Assembly (NCBI RefSeq): GCF_000526215.1
Contig: NZ_JAFQ01000004.1
Location: 5,642,001 to 5,706,000, forward strand
Reading direction: 5' to 3'
DNA: 64,000 nucleotides
From: Nocardia sp. BMG51109
Lineage (GTDB): Bacteria > Actinomycetota > Actinomycetes > Mycobacteriales > Mycobacteriaceae
The notes below the pieces were generated by a model. That model saw only the letters and a program-made list of their open reading frames with translations. It was not told the origin of the DNA and did not search any database. A program made the position numbers and the translations under genes. Positions 55,401 to 64,000 of the stretch are shown piece by piece (within the stretch, counting starts at the first letter, position 1; every line of letters starts with the position of its first letter).

Positions 55401-58400
55401 ACCAGATTCGGCGCCGGTTCGTCCGCGGCGAGCGCGGCGAGCCCGAGTCGGGCCTGCCGCGCGTCGGACGCCAGGACCACGGCCCGATGCTCGAACGCCG
55501 TGCGCGCGGCCAAGGCGTGGGCGATATCCGCCAGGTGGTGCGCGTCGACGGCGGGGAGGAGCCGATCGGCCTGTGCCCGGAGCGCTTTCGGCGATCGGGC
55601 CGAAACCGTGAGTGGTACGGGGTTTTCCGGTGGCCCGGATTCGGCGGCCGGTGGTGCGGGGACGTCCTCGAGGATGACGTGGGCGTTGGTGCCGCTGACG
55701 CCGAACGCGGAGACTCCCGCTCGGCGCGGGCGTTCGTCCGGTGGCCAGGGGGTGGATTCGGCAAGCAGCCGGAGGGTTCCGACGGCCCAGTCGACATGGG
55801 GCGTGGGCGTATCGGCGTGCAGAGTCGGCGGCAGGATGCCGTGCCGCAGGGCCATGACCATCTTGATCACCCCGGCCACCCCGGCGGCAGGTCCGGAGTG
55901 CCCGATATTGGACTTGATCGCGCCCAGCCACACCGGGTGCTCCGGTGAGCGGTCCCGTCCGTAGGTGGCGAGCAGGGCCTCGGCTTCGATGGGGTCACCA
56001 AGGGTGGTCCCGGTGCCGTGCGCCTCGACGGCATCGATATCGGCGGCGGAGAGCCGGGCGTTGGCGAGTGCGGCGCGAATGACGCGCTCCTGCGCCCGCC
56101 CGTTCGGCGCGGTGAGCCCGTTGCTCGCACCGTCCTGATTCACGGCCGAACCGCGGATGACCGCCAGCACGGGATGACCGTTCCGGCGTGCGTCCGAAAG
56201 CCGTTCCAGGACAACCACTCCGGCGCCCTCGGCCCAGGTCGTCCCGTCGGCGGCCGCCGAGAACGCCTTCACCCGGCCGTCGGGGGACAGCGCCCCCTGC
56301 CGCGCGAAGTCCGCGAACGACGCCGGAGTCGACATGACCGCGACACCGGACGCCAGCGCCAGCGAGCAGTCGCCGGAGCGCAGGGCCTGGCCGGCCAGGT
56401 GCAGCGCCACCAGCGACGACGAGCATGCCGTCTCCACGCTGATGGCCGGGCCTTCCAGCCCGAGCGTGTAGGCCACCCGGCCCGAGGCGACGCTGGCCAT
56501 ATTGCCGGTCACCGCATGCCCTTCGACGGACTCCGGCGTGGCACCGAGCCGCGACACGTAGTCCTGGGCGACGATCCCGGCGAATACGCCGGTCGGGCTG
56601 CCCCGCAGCGATCGCGGGTCGATGCCGGCGTGTTCCAGTGCCTCCCACGACACTTCCAGCAGGATCCGCTGCTGCGGATCCATGGCCAGCGCCTCGCGCG
56701 GCGCGATGTCGAAGAACTCGGGATCGAATGCGGTGGCGTCGGTGAGGAATCCGCCCCGATGGGCATAGTCGCCGTCGCCGAGGTCCCAGCCGCGGTCGGA
56801 CGGGAACGGTGACAGGGCGTCCCGGCCGGAGTGGACGAGTTCCCAGAGCTGCTCCGGAGATTCGACGCCGCCCGGATACCGGCATGCCATCCCGACGATC
56901 GCGATCGGCTCGTGCGGGTCCGAGTGCCGGGGCAGGCTCGGTTCGGCGGCGTCACCGGGCGACTCGAGTTCCAGCGCGTCCAGGATGTGCCGGGCGAGCG
57001 CCGTCGGCGTCGGATAGCTGAAGACCAGCGCGGCGGGCAGGGCCAAACCCGTTGCGGCACCGAGCCGGTTGCGCAGTTCGACCGCGGTGACCGAGTCGAA
57101 GCCGAGTTCCTTGAAGCTGCGGTCGGCGCTCACCTCGTCGGCCGTGGCGTGCCGCAGCACGGCGGCCACCTGCCCGCGGATCACCTCGAGGACGAGGCGG
57201 TACCGACCGGTTCCGGGCGTCTCGGCCAGCCGCCGGCGGAAATCCGGTTCGTCCCGCTCGGTGGTGCCGACGTGGTGGACGGCGGCGGGACGGGCTTCGG
57301 GCGCGTCGAGCCAATAGCGGCGGCGCTGGAACGGATACGTCGGCAGGCCGACCGCGCGATGCTCGGTGGGGTCGAACATCCGTTGCCAATCCACCGGCAG
57401 GCCGCGCACATAGCCCTCGGCCATCGAGGCCGACAGCTGCCGCTCGCCCGGCTCACCGCGCCGCAGCGTGCCGACGGCGACACCGTCGGCACCGGCGTCG
57501 TCGAAGATGTCGTGCAGTGCGGGCACGAGCACCGGATGCGGGCTGACCTCGACGAAGAACCGGTGTCCGGCCGCCACCAGCGCGCGCACGGCGGGATCGA
57601 AACCCGCCTGCCGGCGCAGGTTCGCCGCCCAGTACTCCGCGGTCAGCGACCCGGTGTCGACCAATTCCCCACGCACCGTGGAGAAGAACGGAATCTCGCC
57701 CCGGGCCGGCGCGAGCCCGGCCAGCGCCTCGGTGATCTCCGCGGTGACGGCGTCGACCTGCGGCGAATGCGACGCGTAGTCCACCTCGACGCGCCGCACC
57801 CGAACGCCGTCGGCCTCGCACGCGGCGACGAACTCGTCCAGCGCCCCGTTCTCGCCGGCCACGACCACACTGGCCGGCCCGTTCACCGAGGCGACCGCGA
57901 GCGCCTCGCCCCACGGCCGCACCAGTTCCGCGGCCCGGCCGGCGGCCGCCGCCACCGACACCATGCCGCCGCGCCCGGACAGCTCCCGCGCCACGGCCCG
58001 AGCCCGGGTGACGACGATGCGCGCACCGTCGGCCAGGGACAATCCGCCCGCGACACAGGCGGCGGCGATCTCGCCCTGCGAATGTCCCACGACCGCCGCG
58101 GGTTCCACCCCGTGCGACCGCCAGACCGCGGCGAGCGACACCATCACCGCCCACAGCGCGGCCTGCGCCACCTCCACCCGGTCCAGCGCGGCACCGTCGC
58201 GCACCACCTCCGTGACCGAGAAGTCGGCGAAATTCCGCAGCGCGGCCTCGCATTCGGCGAATCGGGCCGCGAAGACGGGACTGGAATCGAGCAGGTCGGC
58301 CCCCATGCCGCGCCATTGCGACCCCTGGCCGGGGAACACGAAGACAACCGTGTCGGGAAGCTCGTCGTCCACCGTGGCCACGCCCTGAATCACCTGCGGC

Positions 58401-60067
58401 GCCGCGGTTTCCGAGCGGAGCGCGTCGAGGCCGTCGCGTGCCTGCCGGGGGCCGTCGGCCAGGATCACGGCCCGGTGTTCGAATGCCGTGCGCCGGGTCA
58501 GGGCGTAGGCGACATCCGCCAGGCGTCCGGTATCGATGTGGGGGAGGAGACGGCCGGCCTGGTCTCGGAGCGCTCGGGCGGTGCGGGCCGAGATCAGGAG
58601 CGGCACCGTCTGCTCCGGCTCGCCGTCTGTGCGCCCGGCCGATACCGTCGTCCTCGCCGAGTCGTCGCCGTGCTCGGCTCGCCCGGGCGCGTCCTCGAGG
58701 ATGACATGAGCATTGGTGCCGCTGACGCCGAAGGCCGAAACGGCCGCGCGCCGCGGGCGATCGAGGTGCGGCCAGGCAGTGGCACGGGTGAGGAGTTCCA
58801 GGGCACCCGAGGCCCAATCCACATGGGGCGTGGGCGTGTCGGCGTGCAGCGTCCGCGGCAGGGTGTCGTGCCGCATGGCCATGATCATCTTGATCACCCC
58901 GGCCACTCCGGCGGCCGCGGAGGTGTGCCCGATATTCGATTTGATCGACCCGAGCCACAACGGCCGATCGGCCGCCCGGTCCCGCCCGTAGGTGGCGAGC
59001 AGTGCGGCGGCCTCGATGGGATCGCCGAGGCTGGTGCCGGTCCCGTGAGCCTCCACGGCGTCGATATCGGCGGGGCCGAGACGGGCGTTGGCGAGTGCCG
59101 CGCGGATGACCCGTTCCTGCGCCGGGCCGTTCGGCGCGGTGAGCCCGTTGCTGGCGCCGTCCTGGTTGACCGCCGAGCCGCGAATCACCGCCAGCACGCG
59201 ATGCCCGTTCCGTTCGGCATCCGAAAGCCGTTCCAGCAGAAGAACTCCCGCGCCCTCGGCCGGGCCGAACCCGTCCGCGGACGCGGCGAATGCCCGGCAC
59301 CGGCCGTCCGGCGACAGCGCCCCCTGCCGGGAGAACTCCACGAACCCCATCGGGCTGGACATCACCGTCGCACCACCCGCCACGGCCAGCGAGCAGTCAC
59401 CCGAACGCAGTGCCTGTCCGGCCAGATGCAGGGCCACCAGCGAGGACGAGCACGCCGTGTCCAGCGTTACCGCCGGCCCGGTCAGGCCCAGTTCGTAGGC
59501 GATCCGCCCGGATGCCACGCTGGTGAAGTTGCCGGTCGCCAGGTAGCCGTCGACGATCTCGGGCACCGGCCGGTGCCCCCACGAGTAGTCGGCCATGCTC
59601 AACCCGACGAAGGTGCCGGTGGCGGTGCCCCGCAACGACTTCGGATCGATACCCGCCTGTTCGAACAGCTCCCAGGAGATCTCCAGCAGCAGCCGCTGCT
59701 GTGGATCCATGGCGAGCGCCTCGCGCGGCGAGATCCCGAAGAACTCCGCGTCGAATTCCGTGGCGTCGTGCAGGAATCCGCCGCCGCGGACGTAGTGCGT
59801 GCCGGGGCGGGCGGCCTGCGGATCGTAGAGGTTGTCCAGGTCCCAGCCGCGGTCGGCGGGGAATTCGGTGATCGCGTCGCGCCCCTCGGCCACCAGGGTC
59901 CACAGCTCGTCCGCCGAGCCGACCCCGCCCGGATACCGGCAGGCCATGCCGATGACGGCGATCGGTTCGTCGTTCGCCGCCTCGGCCTCCTGCAACCGCT
60001 GCCGGGTCTCGCGCAGATCGCCCAGCACCCGTTTGAGGTAGGCGAGCAGTTTTTCGTTCTCTTCCAC
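52388..60067 (-). CDS. Type I PKS, two modules: KS-AT(methylmalonyl)-ACP, KS-AT(methylmalonyl)-KR(B)-ACP
   Basis: A 2559-residue protein. The start is the GTG seven bases after AGGAGGGG ([15 protein letters not shown], a docking helix). An in-frame GTG six codons upstream is within that signal and overlaps the previous stop. Module 1: KS Cys near residue 205; AT with GHSQGE (near 660) and YASH (near 763), methylmalonyl; ACP GFDSV near 990, no reduction domains, so the beta-keto group should stay. Module 2: KS (ETACSSSL) near 1213; AT GHSQGE and YASH, methylmalonyl; KR from about 2130 with LDD near 2218 and no Trp (B-type), catalytic Lys, Ser, Tyr, Asn present; ACP GFDSL near 2435. A C-terminal docking segment ends the protein. 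It overlaps the next gene by 14 bases. Confidence 0.92.
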
Positions 60068-60081
60068 GGGTTTTCCCCTCC

Positions 60082-63000
60082 TCACGCCTCACCGAGCTCG
60101 CGGTCGACGATGGCGAATATCTCCTCGGCCGACGCCGCGTCCAGTTCGGTGCCCGACTCCTCCGGCGCCGCACCGGCCGGGCTCGGTTCGTCGGCCGGGA
60201 CCAGTTCCGCCCGCAGATGTTTGGCCAGGGCGGCCGGGGTCGGGTGGTCGAACACCACGGACACCGGGAGCCGCAACCCGGTCACGCCGCGGAGCCGGTC
60301 GCGCAGCCGGACGGCCGTGAGCGAATCGAAGCCGAGTTCCCGGAAGGCCCGGCTCGCGGGAATCGCATCGGTATGTCCGAGCACGGTCGCCGCCTCGGAG
60401 CGCACGGTGTCGGCCAGCAGCCGGGTCTGCTCGGCGCCGGACAGGCCGGCGAGCTTTTCGGCGAACCTCTCCTGTGCCTCACCGGCGTCGGCCACTACCG
60501 GATCGGAAACCTGGTGTGCCTCGGGAAGTTCCGCGAGCAGCGGGCTCGGCCGGCCGGAGGTGAACCCGGGAACGAAACGCGCCCAGTCGATATCCGCCAC
60601 GGCGACACAGGTCTCGTCCCGTTCGACGGCCCGCACCAGCGCGGACACCGCCGCCTCCGGCGCCATCTCCAGCACACCGCGCCGGTCCATGTACTCGGTG
60701 ACACCGTCCAGCGCGGCCATCATTCCGCCGCCGGCCCACGCGCCCCAGGCGATCGACGTCGCCGGTCGCCCGCGGGCGCGGCGCCGTTCGGCGAGCATGT
60801 CGAGGAATGCGTTGCCCGCGGCGTAGGCGCCGTTGCCGCCGCTGCCCCAGACACCGGCATTGGACGAGCACAGCACGAAGGCGTCGAGGGGCGTGTCCGC
60901 CAGTAGTTCATCCAAATGTCTTGCGCCGTCGACCTTTCCGGAAACCACCTGCTCGAACTCGTCGAGGCCGGTCTCCGTCACGTCGGCGAACGGCTGCGCG
61001 ACGCCGGCGGCATGGACGACCGCGGTGAGCGGAAGGTCGCCGGGGATGCCCGCGAGCAAGGCCGCCACGGCGCACCGGTCGGCGACATCGCAGGCGGCGA
61101 CGGTGACCGTCGCACCGAGGTCCTCCAGCTCCGCGGCCAGCTCGGCGGCGCCGGGCGCCTGCGGACCGCGCCGCCCCACCAGCACCACATGCTCGGCCCC
61201 GTTGGCGGCCAGCCACCGGGCCACGTGGGCCCCGATTCCCCCGGTGCCGCCGGTGATCAGGACGCTGCCCCTCGGCCGCCACGGACGAGTCGCGGGGTCG
61301 TCGCCGGGGGTGGCGCGCACGAGCCGGCGGGCGAAAATCCCCGACGGCCGCACCGCGAGCTGGTCCTCGTCACCGATCCCGCCGAGCGCGGCCGCCAGCC
61401 CGGCCACAGCGTCCCGGCCGGGCGTGTCCGGCAGGTCGATCAGGCCACCCCACCGTTCGGGCCGCTCCAGCGCGATCACCCGGCCCAGCCCCCAGATCTG
61501 CGCCTGGACCGGGCTCGGGGCGGGATCATCGCGCCCGGTCACCACACCGCCCGCGGTGACGGCCCACAGCCGGCAGCCGAGATCGAGCGCGGCCAGCTCG
61601 GCGGTCGCTGCCAGCCCCACGGTCAATCCGGGATGTTCGGGGTGCGGCGTCACATCCAGTGCGAGCAGTGACACCACTCCGCCAAGGTCGTTCTCCTCGG
61701 TTGCGGCGGTGGGCAATTCGCCTCTGGTGACCGTCCGGACGCGGGCTCCGCGATCGGTCAGTGCCCGGGCGCAGCCGCCGATCCACGGGTGCTCGGTATC
61801 GTCGCCGGGAACCACCAGCAGCCAGGTCCCGGTCGGTGCCGCGGTGCCCGTCACCGGCCGCCACACCACCCGGTACCACCACCGGTCGGCTCGCGTCCGC
61901 AGCCGCCGGCGGCGCAGCGCCGCCACCACGCCGGCCAGCGACCGGTCGTCGATCCGCAGTTCGGCCGCCACGGCGTCGACGTCGCCGCGTTCGACTGCGC
62001 CCCACAGGTTGTCGTCGCCGCTCGTGACGTCCGGCCCGGCCGCCTCGGCCGGCGGCGGATCGAACCAGAATCGGCGGCGCTGGAATGCGTACGTGGGCAG
62101 GTCGATTCGGCGTCCTCCGGGGAAGAACCCGTCCCATGTCACCGGGAGGCCGCGCACGAAACCCTCGGCGAGCGCGGTCGCGAACCGGTCCGGGCCGCCG
62201 TGGTCGCGGTGCAGGGTATTCAGCGCGACGGCCTCGGTTGCGGTGTCGTCGAAGATGTCCCGCAGTGCGGGGACGAGCACGGCGTGCGGGCTCACCTCGA
62301 CGAAGAACCGATATCCGGCCGACAGCAGGGCGCGCGCGGCGGGATCGAACGACACCGGGCGGCGGGCGTTGTCGAACCAGTACTCCGCGTCGAGGGCCGT
62401 GGTGTCCACCGGTCCGCCGCTCGCCGTCGAATAGAACGGCACGTCGCCCCGCAGGGGCGAGACCTCCGCGAACATCTCCAGCATCCGCTCGCGCAGCGGA
62501 TCGATCTGCGCGCAGTGCGAGGCCACCGTGGTCACCACCACCTTGGCCCGGATCCCGTCGGCCTCGCAGGCCGCGACGAACTCGTCCAGCGCGGTCGAAG
62601 CCCCGGCCACGGTCACCGCGTTCGGCCCGTTGTGGCCCGCGATCGTAAGTTCGCCCGGCCACGCGGCCAGCCGTGGCTCGACCGACTCCGGTGGCAGCGC
62701 CACCGCGGCCACCGCGCCCCGTCCGGTGAGTTCCTCGGCGAAGAGGCGGCTGCGCAGCACGACGATGCGCATCGCATCGTCCAGCGACAGCGCGCCCGCC
62801 ACATGGGCTGCGGCCACCTCGCCCTGACTGGTGCCCACCACGGCCGCTGGGGCGACACCGGCCGAACGCCACAGTGCCGCAAGGGAAACCATGACCGAGA
62901 ACAGCAGCGGTTGCACGATGTCGATGCGGCGCAACGACTCCGCGTCCCGCGCCGCCTCGGTCAGCGACCAGTCCGCATACGGCCGTAGCGCCCGTGCGCA

Positions 63001-64000
63001 TTCGGCGAACTTCGCCGCGAAGATCGGCGACCGCTCCAGCAGATCCTCCGCCATCCCCGCCCACTCCGAGCCCTGCCCGGGGAAGACGAATACGGTGCCG
63101 CCCCGGACATCCGCGACGCCGGAGACCACGTTCGGCCCGGCGAGCGTGCCCAGCGCGCGAACCGGGTCCGTTCCCTCGCCGCCGAGGACGACCGCCCTGT
63201 GCCGCAAGGCCGTTCGCGCTGTCGCCAAGGTGAATCCGACATCGGCGAGCCGGGACCCGGTGCCCAGAGCGGCGGCCAATCGTCCTGCCTGGGCGCGCAA
63301 TCCGGCCTCCGATGCTCCCGAGACAATCAGGGGCACCACCGAATCCGGCGCCTCGGCGGGGTCCGGACCGGCCGGTTCCTCCGGTGCCTCCTCGACGATG
63401 ACGTGCGCGTTGGTGCCACTGATCCCGAACGACGACACGGCGGCCCGGCGGGGCCCGTCCGTCGCCCACTCCACCGGCTCGGTCAACAGCGCCACAGCGC
63501 CGGAGGACCAGTCGATGTCGCGCGACGGCTCGGCCACGTGCAGGGTGCGCGGCAGCATCCGGTGCCGCATCGCCTGCACGACCTTGATCAGTCCGGCCAC
63601 CCCGGCCGCGGCCTGGGTGTGCCCGATATTCGATTTGACCGAACCGAGCCGCAGCGGACGATCCGCCGGTCGGTCCCGCCCGTAGGTGGCCAGCAGCGCC
63701 TCGGCCTCGATCGGATCGCCGAGTGCGGTGCCGGTCCCGTGCGCCTCCACGACGTCGACCGCGCCGGCCGCGACGCTGGCGTTCGCCAGCGCGGCCCGGA
63801 TCACCCGCTGTTGCGAGGGCCCGTTCGGCGCGGTGAGCCCGTTGCTCGCACCGTCGGAGTTGGTCGCCGAGCCGCGCACCACCGCGAGCACTCGATGCCC
63901 GTGCCGCCGCGCCTCGGACAGCCGCTCCACCAGCAGCAGGCCGACGCCCTCGGCCGGGCCGAACCCGTCGGCCGCCGCGCCGAACGCCTTGCACCGGCCG
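60082..64000 (-). CDS. Type I PKS, C-terminal module KS(partial)-AT(methylmalonyl)-KR(A)-ACP, 5' end beyond window
   Basis: The frame is open to the right edge; visible sequence begins inside the KS ([20 protein letters not shown]), after the active-site Cys. KS histidines are in EAHGTGT and NIGHTQAA. The AT has PGQGSEW, GTSQGE and VASHCAQID: a methylmalonyl-type pattern with Thr in place of the usual His before the serine. No DH is present. The KR (TGGTGGIG, then NAGVWGSGGNGAY) has the A-type Trp and no LDD, with catalytic Lys, Ser, Tyr and Asn complete. The ACP has [10 protein letters not shown]-terminal docking helix (AASAEEIFAIVDRELGE) ends it. Its stop overlaps the Shine-Dalgarno region of the next PKS gene. 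Further modules may lie to the right. Confidence 0.9.
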   Translation of the reverse strand, partial: GRCKAFGAAADGFGPAEGVGLLLVERLSEARRHGHRVLAVVRGSATNSDGASNGLTAPNGPSQQRVIRAALANASVAAGAVDVVEAHGTGTALGDPIEAEALLATYGRDRPADRPLRLGSVKSNIGHTQAAAGVAGLIKVVQAMRHRMLPRTLHVAEPSRDIDWSSGAVALLTEPVEWATDGPRRAAVSSFGISGTNAHVIVEEAPEEPAGPDPAEAPDSVVPLIVSGASEAGLRAQAGRLAAALGTGSRLADVGFTLATARTALRHRAVVLGGEGTDPVRALGTLAGPNVVSGVADVRGGTVFVFPGQGSEWAGMAEDLLERSPIFAAKFAECARALRPYADWSLTEAARDAESLRRIDIVQPLLFSVMVSLAALWRSAGVAPAAVVGTSQGEVAAAHVAGALSLDDAMRIVVLRSRLFAEELTGRGAVAAVALPPESVEPRLAAWPGELTIAGHNGPNAVTVAGASTALDEFVAACEADGIRAKVVVTTVASHCAQIDPLRERMLEMFAEVSPLRGDVPFYSTASGGPVDTTALDAEYWFDNARRPVSFDPAARALLSAGYRFFVEVSPHAVLVPALRDIFDDTATEAVALNTLHRDHGGPDRFATALAEGFVRGLPVTWDGFFPGGRRIDLPTYAFQRRRFWFDPPPAEAAGPDVTSGDDNLWGAVERGDVDAVAAELRIDDRSLAGVVAALRRRRLRTRADRWWYRVVWRPVTGTAAPTGTWLLVVPGDDTEHPWIGGCARALTDRGARVRTVTRGELPTAATEENDLGGVVSLLALDVTPHPEHPGLTVGLAATAELAALDLGCRLWAVTAGGVVTGRDDPAPSPVQAQIWGLGRVIALERPERWGGLIDLPDTPGRDAVAGLAAALGGIGDEDQLAVRPSGIFARRLVRATPGDDPATRPWRPRGSVLITGGTGGIGAHVARWLAANGAEHVVLVGRRGPQAPGAAELAAELEDLGATVTVAACDVADRCAVAALLAGIPGDLPLTAVVHAAGVAQPFADVTETGLDEFEQVVSGKVDGARHLDELLADTPLDAFVLCSSNAGVWGSGGNGAYAAGNAFLDMLAERRRARGRPATSIAWGAWAGGGMMAALDGVTEYMDRRGVLEMAPEAAVSALVRAVERDETCVAVADIDWARFVPGFTSGRPSPLLAELPEAHQVSDPVVADAGEAQERFAEKLAGLSGAEQTRLLADTVRSEAATVLGHTDAIPASRAFRELGFDSLTAVRLRDRLRGVTGLRLPVSVVFDHPTPAALAKHLRAELVPADEPSPAGAAPEESGTELDAASAEEIFAIVDRELGEA

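Overview
High-GC actinomycete DNA, most likely Nocardia or a close relative in the Mycobacteriales. This rests on gene content, not on a database search: a mycosin-type subtilase (MycP), a FadD-type acyl-CoA ligase, an MpaB/DUF2236 oxygenase, a methyltransferase of the family common in mycobacteria and nocardiae, many TetR regulators, and a large type I modular PKS.

Region 1 (1-2829, minus strand) looks like a decayed integrated element beside an intact tRNA-Pro(GGG). It holds a truncated, frameshifted tyrosine integrase, a frameshifted phosphoribosyltransferase-like gene, an inositol-monophosphatase-family gene with a damaged C-terminus, and a TTG-started gene resembling the dimethylformamidase large subunit that leaves the window. 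Region 2 (2830-5703) has a gene-poor, G-rich stretch, an XRE/TPR regulator and a PNPOx-family flavoprotein.

Region 3 (5739-13111, minus, with a divergent TetR at 13349) is the most interesting non-PKS locus. Four genes overlap by a few bases: an AurF-type diiron oxygenase with all seven metal ligands, a seryl-tRNA-synthetase-like amino acid:[carrier protein] ligase, an AcpS-type phosphopantetheinyl transferase and a stand-alone carrier protein. They are followed by a SAM methyltransferase, an MFS exporter, an alpha/beta hydrolase, a second MFS exporter and a TetR. This reads as a compact pathway that charges an amino acid on a carrier protein, oxidises it there, methylates it and exports the product.

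Region 4 (13986-19187) is an ABC importer operon (DUF4242 protein, acyl-CoA-dehydrogenase-like enzyme, ATPase, Tat-type binding protein, permease) with its own divergent TetR. The two divergent TetRs of regions 3 and 4 are paralogues, and both have an AGAMCGWTCGRTCT-like inverted repeat upstream. Region 5 (19265-31544) is general accessory metabolism: a zinc alcohol dehydrogenase, several regulators, a RibB-like protein without its metal-binding residues, an aldo/keto reductase, a small secreted protein, a flavin-dependent monooxygenase with an in-frame 27-bp repeat, TetR and IclR regulators, an MpaB-like oxygenase, a FadD ligase and MycP.

Region 6 (31560-64000, minus, continuing past the right edge) is a modular PKS in five overlapping or closely spaced genes. 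In biosynthetic order as visible: [KS-AT(mm)-KR-ACP] / [KS-AT(mm)-ACP][KS-AT(mm)-KR-ACP] / [KS-AT(mm)-KR-ACP][KS-AT(malonyl)-KR-ACP] / [KS-AT(dead)-KR-ACP][KS-AT(mm-like)-DH(dead)-KR-ACP] / [KS-AT remnant]. The last protein has no ACP, and no thioesterase lies in the window. Two collapsed AT domains, a DH without its catalytic histidine and three in-frame repetitive insertions mark this as an unusual or eroding assembly line.
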